64,000 nucleotides of DNA from Neomesorhizobium sp963726065 (GTDB taxonomy: Bacteria > Pseudomonadota > Alphaproteobacteria > Rhizobiales > Rhizobiaceae), in the NCBI GenBank assembly GCA_963726065.1, contig CAVSAU010000008.1, positions 46,833 to 110,832 on the forward strand, given 5' to 3'. The translations under genes and the position numbers were made by a program. A model generated the notes under the pieces. The model made no database searches and was not told the origin of the DNA. It saw only the letters and a list, made by a program, of their open reading frames with translations. Position 1 is the stretch's first letter. Each line of letters starts with the position of its first letter. This document shows positions 54,283 to 63,296 of the stretch, piece after piece.

Positions 54283-54450
54283 TCAACTCTCAAGAAGTGC
54301 ATCGACGCTAGGTAGACCAAGATGTGCGGCCGCCTTCTCCCGAAAATCTGCGAGAGCCATTCCGCTTTTTGTCGCAATAGTGGACTCCGACTTGTCCTCC
54401 ACAAATTTGACTTTGTCTAAGGTGTCCTGTTTGGCATTTTTGGTCCACAT
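54283..54450 (-). CDS. Small hypothetical protein upstream of the metallopeptidase
   Basis: A 55-residue open frame starting MWTKNAKQDTLDKVKFVEDK and ending GLPSVDALLES. It is helical, charged and polar, with FREKAAAHLGLPSVDALL as a predicted helix pair. It is in the same frame as the peptidase and separated from its TTG start by only 69 bases. It could be a small partner or antitoxin-like protein, or the N-terminal part of the peptidase if the TGA at 54283 is an error. It is too short to classify. Confidence 0.45.
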   Translation of the reverse strand: MWTKNAKQDTLDKVKFVEDKSESTIATKSGMALADFREKAAAHLGLPSVDALLES

Positions 54451-54961
54451 CAATGTCCACTCAGCTCTAATTCATTCAGGCTTCGTTGTACTAACTTGCT
54501 GGCCGCAGGTCACGCCTTGCTATCCCCGCCGCTGTCAGTGATATTCCTCTGGCCAACTAACCGCCGAAAATGCATACACGACAACAGCTTGGGGTCGATC
54601 AGCAACAAGCCTGACGGGGGGGCCTCGACGCGATGCTACAACCGAGAAGCGTACAACGACATTGAGTTTTCTTTCAGGGTACGCGGGCCTCGAAGGCGCT
54701 CGGCTTTCTGTGCCACAGAAATATCCTCATAATTCCGGTATGTTTCCGACGGCAACAAAAAAATCGACATCTGCGTAGCGCGCAGCATTCGTCAATGTGT
54801 GTTCCAAGCGGCCACTCGCCGCTATTTTATTCAACAGCAGCTAAGGGCGGGAAATGACTTCGGAGCGGCATGTTTGAATGTCTGTTTCTGGTAATTTAAA
54901 CCGCATAAGCGGAAGGTCACTTGTCGGCCCGATGCAGACATTCGGCCGGGACGGGCGGCGA
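54451..54961. other. Intergenic region, promoter of the peptidase unit
   Basis: No supported gene in 511 bases. The stretch is AT-rich. It should include the promoter of the leftward small gene and peptidase. Plus-strand frames of up to 78 codons have no ribosome binding site or motif. Confidence 0.45.
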
Positions 54962-55258
54962 TCAGGCACGTTGCGCGCACACGAGCGGCTCTACTTTCGT
55001 CATCTCGATCGAAAGGTCCCAGAGCCGTTTGGCGACGTCGGGATCCTTTGCACGCTGATCGACACGAGCATAGGTAGCTGGTCCCGCGATCTCCCCCCTT
55101 CGCGAGGGCCCGTAATACTCTCCGCCCCGTGCGCGCTCGTCCGTGGCGGCCAGCAGCGTCGGCCACGCACCGCTGGCAGCACTGTTGACCAGAGGACGCA
55201 GCACGGGGAGAAAGGCCTTCACCCACTTGGGCAAATAGCGGCTCAGCTCCGTAGCTCG
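54962..55258 (-). pseudogene. Short-chain dehydrogenase C-terminal remnant
   Basis: The minus strand reads SRYLPKWVKAFLPVLRPLVN, then SAASGAWPTLLAATDERARG and GEYYGPSRRGEIAGPATYAR, ending at a TGA at 54962. GAWPTLLAATD followed by GGEYYGP is the typical C-terminal part of retinol-dehydrogenase-like SDR proteins. About 95 residues remain; the Rossmann fold and YxxxK site are absent. The break near 55258 abuts the region upstream of the IS66 transposase and probably marks the IS edge. Confidence 0.7.
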
Positions 55259-55392
55259 CCTACATGCTCGACGGGATCGATTGGCGCAACCCGCGTCACA
55301 CGTTCCGCCCTCAGCGCGCGGGCTGAGTTTTTCTTTGAGTTTGCGCCATTTTCCGCGAGTCAGCGGAGGCGTTTTATGATTCACTCCAGGGC

Positions 55393-57069
55393 ATGGTTGC
55401 CACCGCCCAGGATGCTGTTCCGGACGATATCGGCGCGCTGAGAACAGCGCTGACCGCGGCGCTGGCCAGAGCCGAAGACGAGGCCGCGCGCGCTGCGCTG
55501 GTCGAGGCCGAACTGGCGGTCGCCAAGGCCAAGGCATCGGATGATGCGGCGCTGATCGCACATCAGGATCTGACGATCCGGAAGCTGCAGCGGGCGCTGC
55601 ATGGTCAGAGTTCTGAACGCTCAGCCCGCCTGCACGACCAGATGGAGCTCACCTTCGAAGAACTCGAGAGCACGGCGACGGAAGACGAGATCGCGGCCGA
55701 ACAGGCCGCGTCCCGAACCACCGAGGTGGCGCCTTATGTGCGCAAACGACCGGCGCGCCAGCCATTTCCCGAGCATCTGCCGCGCGAACGCGTGGTCGAG
55801 CCGGCACCGGCCGCTTGCCATTGCTGCGGCGGTCATCGGCTGCGCAAGCTGGGTGAGGATATCACCGAGACGCTGGAGGTGGTGCCGCGGCAATGGAAGG
55901 TGATCCAGCATGTGCGGGAGAAGTTCACCTGCCGCGACTGCGAGGCGATCAGCCAGGTTCCGGCGCCGTTCCACGCCACGCCGCGCGGCTGGGCCGGTCC
56001 CGGCCTGCTGGCGATGATCCTGTTCGAGAAGTTCGGCCAGCATCAGCCGCTCAACCGCCAGGCTGAACGCTATGCCCGCGAAGGCGTGCCGCTCAGCCTG
56101 TCGACGCTCGCCGACCAGGTCGGTGCCGGTGCCGCGGCGCTGATGCCGCTGTTCAAGCGGCTCGAAGCCCATGTGCTGGCCGCTTCACGTCTGCACGGCG
56201 ACGACACGACGGTGCCGGTCCTGGCCAAGGGCAAGACCGATACCGGCCGATTATGGACCTATGTGCGCGATGACCGACCGTTCGGCGGTGTCGATCCGCC
56301 GGCGGCAGTGTTCTACTATTCCCGCGATCGTCGAGGGGAACATCCCGCGGCGCATCTCGCTGACTGGAGCGGCATTCTGCAGGCCGATGCCTTTGGCGGT
56401 TATGGCGATCTCTATGCGACGGGTCGTCAGCCGGCGCCTGTTTTGGAAGCCAGCTGTTGGGCCCACAGCCGGCGCAAGGTGTTCGAGCTGGCCGATGTCG
56501 AAGCGGCGGCGCGCAAGAAGGCGCGCGGCGAGAAGCCCAACCTGGTCTATCCGCTCGCGGTTGAAGCCGTGAAGCGCATCGATGCCCTGTTCGATATCGA
56601 GCGCAAGATCAACGGCCTGTCGCCGGCCCAACGCCTCGCCGTGCGCCAGGAGTTGAGCGCGCCGCTGGTCACCGAGCTCGAGCGCTGGATGATCGAGACA
56701 CGCGACAAACTCGCGCGCGGACACGATCTGACCAAGGCCTTCAACTACATGCTGCGCCGCTGGTCATCCTTCACCCGGTTCCTCGACGATGGGCGGATTT
56801 GCCTGTCGAACAATTCAGCCGAGCGAGCCCTGCGCGGCATCGCTCTCGGCAGAAAGTCCTGGCTGTTCTGCGGCTCCGATCGCGGCGGACAGCGCGCTGC
56901 CGTTCTCTACAGCATGATCGTCAGCGCCAAGATGAACGATATCGACCCTCAGGCCTGGCTCGCCGACGTCCTTGCCCGACTGCCCGCCTATCCGGCCCAT
57001 CGGATCGATGATTTGCTGCCATGGAATTGGACATCCGCAAAACTGCGGACGCAATCAGCGGCGGCCTGA
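55393..57069 (+). CDS. tnpC: IS66-family transposase TnpC
   Basis: A 558-residue intact transposase. It has a coiled-coil N-terminus (about 15-70), the IS66 zinc-finger-like CHCCGGHRLRKLGEDITETL, then VREKFTCRDCEAISQVPAP. Core segments include HGDDTTVPVLAKGKTDTGRL (first Asp), LQADAFGGYGDLYA (second Asp), CWAHSRRKVFELAD and LSNNSAERALRGIALGRKSW (catalytic Glu), then the usual C-terminal LPWNWT. The accessory genes tnpA and tnpB that normally precede tnpC are not found, so the element is incomplete or a tnpC-only derivative. Confidence 0.92.
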   Translation: MVATAQDAVPDDIGALRTALTAALARAEDEAARAALVEAELAVAKAKASDDAALIAHQDLTIRKLQRALHGQSSERSARLHDQMELTFEELESTATEDEIAAEQAASRTTEVAPYVRKRPARQPFPEHLPRERVVEPAPAACHCCGGHRLRKLGEDITETLEVVPRQWKVIQHVREKFTCRDCEAISQVPAPFHATPRGWAGPGLLAMILFEKFGQHQPLNRQAERYAREGVPLSLSTLADQVGAGAAALMPLFKRLEAHVLAASRLHGDDTTVPVLAKGKTDTGRLWTYVRDDRPFGGVDPPAAVFYYSRDRRGEHPAAHLADWSGILQADAFGGYGDLYATGRQPAPVLEASCWAHSRRKVFELADVEAAARKKARGEKPNLVYPLAVEAVKRIDALFDIERKINGLSPAQRLAVRQELSAPLVTELERWMIETRDKLARGHDLTKAFNYMLRRWSSFTRFLDDGRICLSNNSAERALRGIALGRKSWLFCGSDRGGQRAAVLYSMIVSAKMNDIDPQAWLADVLARLPAYPAHRIDDLLPWNWTSAKLRTQSAAA

Positions 57070-57071
57070 TC

Positions 57072-57305
57072 ATGCAGCGCAATAAGGTGCATCACGTCCA
57101 CACCGTCGAACGTGTCGCCAGGGACCTCGGTGTCAGCGAAGAGCTCATCCAGGAACTGACCCTCGGTCTCGAGCCCGAGGATGGCGTCATCTGGGTCTAC
57201 GGGGCCAACGATGACGACGGGATCTTGGCCTTCACCGATGAAGGCATCGAGGAGGTCGAACTCCTCCTCGAAGAATATCATCGCGTCTCCCCATCGAAAG
57301 CTTGA
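57072..57305 (+). CDS. Small protein associated with the IS66 element
   Basis: A 77-residue acidic protein: MQRNKVHHVHTVERVARDLG, VSEELIQELTLGLEPEDGVI and GIEEVELLLEEYHRVSPSKA. Small genes of this type often directly follow tnpC in rhizobial IS66 elements, as remembered. The ATG at 57072 follows the tnpC stop by two bases. No enzyme motif is seen. Its role in transposition is unknown. Confidence 0.7.
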   Translation: MQRNKVHHVHTVERVARDLGVSEELIQELTLGLEPEDGVIWVYGANDDDGILAFTDEGIEEVELLLEEYHRVSPSKA

Positions 57306-57383
57306 CCTCCGCACCACGGTGATCACGTGCCCATGGCCGCGGATACGCACCTCTGCGGTCTTCACCGGATGCGTACGAGAAAG

Positions 57384-57584
57384 CCAGGGGGCGATACGAT
57401 TTTGGTGGGCGATCGGATGGACACAGATGTGCTCGCCGGATTGGAATCGGGGCTGAGCACGGCCCTTGTCCTGACTGGGGTCACCAAACGGTCCGATTTG
57501 GACCGATTTTCGTTCAGACCAGACCACGTGATTGAGTGCCTCGCCGATCTAGGCAATATCATCAGGCAACAAAACCTGAGATAG
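57384..57584 (+). pseudogene. HAD-superfamily phosphatase C-terminal remnant
   Basis: The frame reads GGDTILVGDRMDTDVLAGLE, then SGLSTALVLTGVTKRSDLDR and RPDHVIECLADLGNII. VGDRMDTDVLAG...G..TALVLTGVT is the C-terminal motif block of NagD/HAD-IIA phosphatases, where the Asp pair binds magnesium. The N-terminal nucleophile domain is absent and is not found on the other side of the IS66 element. It is a fragment left at the IS edge. Confidence 0.75.
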
Positions 57585-57696
57585 CGCTGGAGTTTTCTGA
57601 GGTAGCTGTCTTGGTTAAACGAACGGCGCCCCGCGCACGGCGCGCAAGTGGGTAAGCTTGCTTCAAAACCGAGGGCATCGACAGTGGTTGAGGCGG

Positions 57697-59001
57697 TCAG
57701 TTGCGGGAAGCTAACTTGTCGCATTGGCCCGAGCGAATCGTGCCTTCTGCATAGGCGATAAAGGCTTTCGCGGCTTCGCTTGGTGCGTTATCTTTCATCG
57801 ACTTCACGCTCGATTTCCATAGCGGCGCATTTTTCCAAGCGAAGTTGCAGGCTGCCTTTACCCTGTCTTCGTCACTCATCTCTCCACCAACACAGAACTC
57901 CCGGCCTGTTAGCACCTCGCAGACGGTGAGCGCGCCAGCCACGTAGGAGTTGAGTGGAACCAGCCCCGTCCCCGCCATCTTCTTTGCAACGTGAACAAAT
58001 CCTTCGCCGCGAAAGACCTGCTTGCTGATCATCTCCGCGCTCTCGATATATTTATTACTACGATACAAATCCACCTCGAGCTGATCCGGATCCTCTGCGT
58101 CGAGGACCAGCATCTGTTGATATTCCCTTTCTCGAGCGATCATACCATCTGTAACCACCTGAGCGTTGTAGACCAAGCTGATTGCCTGCCCTGGTAAGGT
58201 GCTTTGCAAGTCTTCCATCGCTTGAGCCTGTTCTCGCTGCCGGGCCGCTTTTCTAGAGTCTTCAGCGAGTTTGACTGGATCCAGAGGTTCTTCCGGTAGG
58301 CCGAGCTCTTTTAGTTGCATCTTGGTCACCTCTTCGGCCGTCGCTTTTGTCCACTCCTCAATTCTGGACTGTAAATATTCCTCTTGAGTCATTATGAGGG
58401 GGACGGAGGCATTGCTCAAGTTCTCCGCCAAAGCATCCTGAGCCGCCCGTAGAGCTTCCGCTTTCCGCTCGATACGGGCATCGTAGTCCCTCTTCCATTG
58501 ATTGTAGCGATCCAAGGTTGCCTGGTTATGATGGTCAATGATTTTGTTATTCAAACTCTGGTTGGAACTGCACAGTCGGTGGTTTTCACCGCAACCAAGC
58601 CCCAAGGGAATCGTTCCTTGATTGCGGCCTGAAGGTGCGTAAAAATCATATGAGCTAATCACACTCTGCATATCCATAGAAAACTCTACCTTATAAGCAA
58701 ACTCACAACCACTTTGGAGCCCATCATAGGAGGCAAAGATCTTCGTGTTGGAAGAATTCAAACTCAAATGGCGCTTGGAGAGAGAAACCCAATTGCGCAT
58801 CCCCGAACCGCTGTGAGCGAAACTCAGAAGAATATCCCCATTCGAATAGAGTTTTACCAAAGTCGTATGCTCGGGGTTGGCCTTCCTGGGGTCCTGGCTG
58901 ATGCGAATGTACCCGTATTCTCCGGCAGAACTGGAGAAAGGCATACAAAGACAAAAGAGCGTGAGCGCCGATCTCACAGTGTTCACCAGCCCAAATCTCA
59001 T
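57697..59001 (-). CDS. Secreted protein of unknown family (operon gene 4), pretoxin-like C-terminal motif
   Basis: A 434-residue protein with a signal peptide (about 1-26, TVRSALTLFCLCMPFSSSAG). A probable beta-rich domain (about 27-160) contains several cysteines (SGCEFAYKVEFSMD, LGCGENHRLCSS). A charged coiled-coil middle (about 165-270) follows. Near the C-terminus is KKMAGTGLVPLNSYVAGALT followed by VCEVLTGREFCVGGEMSDED, with the cadence VP...Y..GAL...E.LTGR...G..+S.EDRV seen in pretoxin-type helical motifs; this is inference. The ATG at 59001 overlaps the stop of the upstream gene (ATGA). No known family was recognised. Confidence 0.65.
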   Translation of the reverse strand: MRFGLVNTVRSALTLFCLCMPFSSSAGEYGYIRISQDPRKANPEHTTLVKLYSNGDILLSFAHSGSGMRNWVSLSKRHLSLNSSNTKIFASYDGLQSGCEFAYKVEFSMDMQSVISSYDFYAPSGRNQGTIPLGLGCGENHRLCSSNQSLNNKIIDHHNQATLDRYNQWKRDYDARIERKAEALRAAQDALAENLSNASVPLIMTQEEYLQSRIEEWTKATAEEVTKMQLKELGLPEEPLDPVKLAEDSRKAARQREQAQAMEDLQSTLPGQAISLVYNAQVVTDGMIAREREYQQMLVLDAEDPDQLEVDLYRSNKYIESAEMISKQVFRGEGFVHVAKKMAGTGLVPLNSYVAGALTVCEVLTGREFCVGGEMSDEDRVKAACNFAWKNAPLWKSSVKSMKDNAPSEAAKAFIAYAEGTIRSGQCDKLASRN

Positions 59002-60236
59002 GGCACCCTCGATTGACAAATGCCCCGCACCTGGGAGGCCTTCAGCAACAGGTGCTGGCCCAAATTCACAAAGGCGCCCACATCCGCGGGATCGGCAAAC
59101 GCGTCCTTATACTCAAGCCAAGTCTCAAGGTCTTTGCCGACTTCCATCGCATCCTGCTGCACGTGGCCCTCGGCCCTGATGCAATCGTTGGATAGACGAC
59201 TTTCGTAAACGGCCACCATTTCCTTTAGTCGCGAAAAGTCCTTCGGCTGATCGCAGCGCAAGGCATGTAAAGCCTGCTGTCGGGAATCCACTTCAGGCTT
59301 CAATTCCTCGATGAACACGCTTTGCATACCGATCGGCGCTTGACGGCCGGCCTCGGTAAGCACATCCACTTGAGCCGACAGCAATTCTTTCGCCAACTGG
59401 CAGGCGCCAGAGGCGGCGGCGAGTTGAAACCAAGGCAGGGTCTGCGGATCAAATTGGCTGAGAAGCATCAGACGAAAAGCCTTCGCTTGGGCACCTACCA
59501 GTTCTGCAGTGAGGCCGGCTTTTAGATCCTGGTTGATTTCCTGCCTGATGGCTTCGCTGTACTTTAGGTATTTAAGCGCAAAAATATCCTTGAGGCCGCT
59601 CGTACGCTGAACCGCCAGATCGAGTTGGCGCCGGGGCGCAGGGCCGTTGCCGAAGACGTACGGCGGAAATCTTCGCACAAAATCATGAATGGCATCGCGT
59701 AGATGCCCAGTAAGGTTCTCTGAATTCCCCAGTTCGCTTAGGCGGCGTAGAGAACTGTCTGGGGGTGAAAGAAAATAGCTGTTCCATCCAGTGGCCAAGA
59801 GATCGAGCTTTTTCTGCTCGCTTGCGACGCGCTCTTCGAGTAGTTGCAGCGTTCGGTTATTCCCCAATGTCACCACGTCGGGAACCTGAGCGAGCTCAGA
59901 TAGAATAGTCTTCAGCGATATGTCGATTTTGTCGAGAGGTGCATCGACTGCATCTTTGATCCTCTTCCTTTCGGCTTCGGCGGCCACCTCGAAGTAGCTA
60001 CTCGCAGTGCGGACGGCTTGGCGCCGGACCTCGATCAAATTGCGGTACTCCCGGCAAGCTTCTTCCTTCGCCTCCTGGGCCCTATGCATATCGATCTCGT
60101 ATTGGTCGGGATCCTCGTGGCGTTCGGGGTGACGAAAGGAATCAAACTCACAAGCCTCACGGGCTTCGTCCAAGGAGGTAGCCGACGCGATCGACCCCCA
60201 CACTAGAAAAAGCGCGGCGGTGATGTACCGCTTCAT
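58998..60236 (-). CDS. Secreted alpha-helical protein of unknown family (operon gene 3)
   Basis: A 412-residue protein with a signal peptide (about 1-19, RYITAALFLVWGSIASA). The mature part is predicted almost wholly helical, with long charged helices (AQEAKEEACREYRNLIEVRR, AERKRIKDAVDAPLDKIDIS) and a few cysteines near the ends (CEFDSF, CREY, SNDCIRAEG, RGICQSRVP) that may form disulfides. No enzyme motif or membrane helix is seen. It starts two bases after the stop of the upstream gene and overlaps the next, so the three are translationally linked. The family is not recognised. Confidence 0.65.
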   Translation of the reverse strand: MKRYITAALFLVWGSIASATSLDEAREACEFDSFRHPERHEDPDQYEIDMHRAQEAKEEACREYRNLIEVRRQAVRTASSYFEVAAEAERKRIKDAVDAPLDKIDISLKTILSELAQVPDVVTLGNNRTLQLLEERVASEQKKLDLLATGWNSYFLSPPDSSLRRLSELGNSENLTGHLRDAIHDFVRRFPPYVFGNGPAPRRQLDLAVQRTSGLKDIFALKYLKYSEAIRQEINQDLKAGLTAELVGAQAKAFRLMLLSQFDPQTLPWFQLAAASGACQLAKELLSAQVDVLTEAGRQAPIGMQSVFIEELKPEVDSRQQALHALRCDQPKDFSRLKEMVAVYESRLSNDCIRAEGHVQQDAMEVGKDLETWLEYKDAFADPADVGAFVNLGQHLLLKASQVRGICQSRVP

Positions 60237-60238
60237 GA

Positions 60239-61561
60239 CTACATTAACTCTGGGGGTGAAAGGTTCACTTTCTCAAGAGCATGAACGAAATCGCCATAGA
60301 TGCTTCCAATCAATGTTTGGAGATCAGTTTGGACCGACGTTTCACCTGCCTTGCTCGACAGAAGGTCGAAGCTGTTAGCGATAATTAGTGTCATCTGGTT
60401 GTCCGGCACATGTTGGGCGGACAAAAGTGCATCGATGGACCGTGCGATAGAGCGTCGCAGTGACGCCTTACTTTGTGCAAACTGTACCAGCAGCGTCTGA
60501 ATAGTTTCAATTTGTGCCAACTGCTCCCGCGCGTCAGCAGTCAGTACTTTTAAACTGCTTTTATACTCGTCTGGTTGAGCGCTATCCTTGATTGCCAATA
60601 TCGCTGTTTCAAGATGCGCGGCAAAGTCAAAAGCGTTAAGTTCTAATAGATCCCGATAGCAGAGCAGAAGTTCTAAGCGAGGATCCCTTTTGATCCGAAT
60701 GGCGGTCTCAAGAAAATTCCAAACGTCCGCGGTCAACTGTTCCTTTTGCGACTCGTGGATCCGAATCTGGCTGTTCACAAAAACCAGAGAACGCCTTTGC
60801 AATTCTGCGGCATTGTCCTTCACAAGCTCAAGCTCCAGTCGATCCATGACATTGTTCGACCCGTGGCTCAAGGCATTCACCTCTTCCTCAAAGGCGTGAA
60901 GATCGGTCCCGACACTGGGAATCCGCGATCTGAGCTCAACCAATTTAAAAATCACACCTTGTATCTCGCTGACCCTGCTCAATTGGGCCCGCACCATAGC
61001 CTCGGTGAAGCGCAAAAACTCGTTGCCGCCGGGTTCGTAAGATTTTAACTTCTCATACTTCCGGTGGATTTGGGTGGTGTCAAAATCGACACCGCCGGCG
61101 AAGAGCAGAGTATAAGTGAGAGTGTCCACGGTCGTGAATGCAACCCCATACTCGTCACGCAGGAGGGGTCGCGAGTTGGGGAAGGCCAAGAGCAGACTTT
61201 GGCGCATTTTCCCGAACGTTCCATCGGCGACCGCCTTCTTGAACGCGGCCACAATCGGATTGCCGACAGTGGTTTTTGCATAGCCCTGGAGATCGGGGGT
61301 CAGGTCTTTTTCAGCCCTCGACTGAATGTCGCGCTGCAAGCTAGCCACCTCGTTTTGGCCCCCCTCGAAGGTAGCCAATTTCAGCTCCAATCGCGTGATT
61401 TCCAGACCTAGATAGATGAAAGACCCGTAGACACTGGCAATATTGTCCCAAGTGGCTCTACGCAAGATGGTTGAACGCTCTCGCAATATTGCGAGTTTCT
61501 TTTGAATTATGCTGGAATTGAGTGCAGGCTCCGTCCCTTCTTCGGCAATTTCTTCACCCGC
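60239..61561 (-). CDS. Alpha-helical protein of unknown family (operon gene 2), 5' end altered by an IS
   Basis: About 440 residues of an all-helical, probably cytoplasmic protein (no signal peptide). Visible segments include QKKLAILRERSTILRRATWD, VVELRSRI-like heptads near the middle and QLAQIETIQTLLVQFAQSKA. One short hydrophobic stretch (FTTVDTLTYTLLFAGG) is not a clear membrane helix. An IS5-type element abuts its 5' end. The frame now continues into the IS up to an ATG at 61594. Joining the flanks gives GTGCTAGCGGGTGAAGAA, that is a GTG start overlapping the stop of gene 1. Function unknown. Confidence 0.65.
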   Translation of the reverse strand, partial: AGEEIAEEGTEPALNSSIIQKKLAILRERSTILRRATWDNIASVYGSFIYLGLEITRLELKLATFEGGQNEVASLQRDIQSRAEKDLTPDLQGYAKTTVGNPIVAAFKKAVADGTFGKMRQSLLLAFPNSRPLLRDEYGVAFTTVDTLTYTLLFAGGVDFDTTQIHRKYEKLKSYEPGGNEFLRFTEAMVRAQLSRVSEIQGVIFKLVELRSRIPSVGTDLHAFEEEVNALSHGSNNVMDRLELELVKDNAAELQRRSLVFVNSQIRIHESQKEQLTADVWNFLETAIRIKRDPRLELLLCYRDLLELNAFDFAAHLETAILAIKDSAQPDEYKSSLKVLTADAREQLAQIETIQTLLVQFAQSKASLRRSIARSIDALLSAQHVPDNQMTLIIANSFDLLSSKAGETSVQTDLQTLIGSIYGDFVHALEKVNLSPPELM

Positions 61562-61563
61562 TA

Positions 61564-62469
61564 AGAGTCCGTTTGGAAATTCACGGATGAGCATTTCGTC
61601 GCAGAAGGTTTCCGCCCATGGCGACGAGGATCATGGCGTGGGAGACGTCGATGCGCTGTTCGTAGTCGCGCACGAGGCGTCGCCAGCGAGTCATCCATCC
61701 GAAGGTGCGCTCGACGACCCAGCGGCGCGGCAGGACCTCGAAGCCCTTTCTGGTCCTCCGATCGGCGGATGATCTCGACGACGAAGTCGAGATAGGCGGC
61801 CTTGTCCATGAGCTTCAGCCGGTCATAGGCGCGTCGGCGAACAGGTGCTTCACCCAGGGCCAGCGCTTGCGGATGCCGTCCAGGATCGCCTGAGCGCCGG
61901 CACTGTCGGAGATGTCGGCGGGGGTCAGGTTGACCATCAAGAGCCGCCCGTCGGTGTCGACGGCGATGTGACGCTTGCGGCCGACGATCTTCTTGCCGGC
62001 GTCGTAGCCCCTTGTTTCAGCTTGCGGAGCCTTGACCGACTGGCTGTCGATCACGCCGCCGAGGGGCTGGCCTCGCGCCCGGCCCGCTCGCGATCCAGCA
62101 TCAGCGCCACGTCGTGGATGGTCTGGAACAGAAAGCGCCGCGCCAACTCGCGGAACCAGCCGTAGACCGTCTGCCACGGCCCGAAATGGATCGGCAGCAT
62201 CCGCCAGCCGCAGCCCGAGCGCACCAGGTAGCGCACCGCGTTGATCACCTCCCGGAATTCGACCTCGCGCGGACGGCCACGACGCCCAGGCTTGGGCATC
62301 AGCGGCGCGATCCGCTCCCATTCCTCGTCCGTCAGATCGGACGGGTAGCGCTTGGTCTTCTTCGCGATCTTGGCCATTCGGCCACGGCTCTGCTCGGTCC
62401 ACATCCAGAGCTTGAATCACAAATCCCTTCACCGCAAAACCCCACCCCTCGATTTTCCAAACGGCCTCT
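61564..62469. mobile_element. IS5-family insertion sequence (about 906 bp)
   Basis: The left end AGAGTCCGTTTGGAAAT (from 61564) and the right end, read inward on the minus strand, AGAGGCCGTTTGGAAAAT (from 62469) are inverted repeats. The flanks are TA at 61562-61563 and CA at 62470-62471, consistent with a TA duplication with one changed base at a CTAG target, as for IS427-type elements. It carries one frameshifted transposase gene and separates genes 1 and 2 of the unknown operon. Confidence 0.8.
61581..62377 (-). pseudogene. IS5-family transposase, frameshifted
   Basis: Collinear pieces rebuild a DDE transposase of about 265 residues: MAKIAKKTKRYPSDLTDEEW, the DUF4096-like INAVRYLVRSGCGWRMLPIH and FGPWQTVYGWFRELARR, then VIDSQSVKAPQAETRGYDAG (first Asp), GRKRHIAVDTDGRLLMVNLT, LFAD/AYDR around 61830 (second Asp) and a C-terminal WVVERTFGWMTRW with the Glu. 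Two bases are missing (near 62062 and 61826) and one is extra (near 61748). Unlike the chromosomal genes, deletions dominate here. The stop lies just inside the left inverted repeat. Confidence 0.82.
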
Positions 62470-63296
62470 CAGCACTGAATATCGAAGTGCTTTGCCGGAG
62501 TGAATTTGGCGGCGTCGAGAGGAAGGTTGATTGCTGTGGAAATTCCGCAAGCTTTGTTGGGCTCAACCGCGTAGGTTTCGATGCCATGGGCGGCAACTCG
62601 GCACTCCTCGTAGTGATCTATGCCGCAGCCCGGGTTGGCTTCGATGGCAGGGACATAAACAATGCCGTCGGCCATGCAGGTCAGCGGCATATCGCCAGGG
62701 TCGTGGCGGATGTCGTCGGCCACGTAGTAGTCAATTGTAGTGGCCTGGTTCCAATTTTCGTCCAAGCGCGGAATGAAGTCGAATCTCTCGGGGACATAAG
62801 TCATTAGGCTATTAAAGTCCAAGTCCACATCGTCTTGCAGGAGATCTTTGCTACTTATCGAGTTGAACGTGTCTCGGAATTGATCCGCAACGCCGTCGTA
62901 ATAGTTTGACTTGGTGCTATTCATTCCATCTTCACAAGCGGCCTCACCTGCCTTCCTTGCGGCAGCATCAGAACCCTCTGGCAGTTTGGGATTGAAAGCC
63001 CCCATGTAACGTCGCATCGCCGTGCTCCACACATAGTAATGCACCGTCGAATCTGGGATTTGTTCTCGTTTTTTGCTTTCTGGGCCCCGACAAGCTCTGT
63101 ATACCGGCTTGCAAGCTGGCGATGCCTGTTTTGAATAGATTGGCGTATTGGTATCAGTCACGCAGGATTTGTAGGGGCGGATGTAGTAGCCACGTTCGCA
63201 GAGAGCCTTGTCCGAGACGGCAGCGTTAGCGGCCCCGGAACCCCCAGAGAAAATCCAACCCGCCAAAACTAGCGCATTTCTAACCGGGTGTTTCAT
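62470..63296 (-). CDS. Secreted Cys-rich protein of unknown family (operon gene 1)
   Basis: About 275 residues with a signal peptide (about 1-26, NALVLAGWIFSGGSGAANAA). The mature protein has about ten cysteines, several in pairs suggesting disulfides (CERGYYIRPYKSCVTD, ACKPVYRACRGPESKK, GCGIDHYEECRVAAHG). It contains aromatic-rich segments (TVHYYVWSTAMRRYMGAFNP) and no enzyme motif. It ends KHFDIQC; the stop codon is now made by the IS border and was TAG before insertion, so the protein is unchanged. The ATG at 63296 is preferred over 63314. It is the first gene of the four-gene unit. Family not recognised. Confidence 0.65.
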
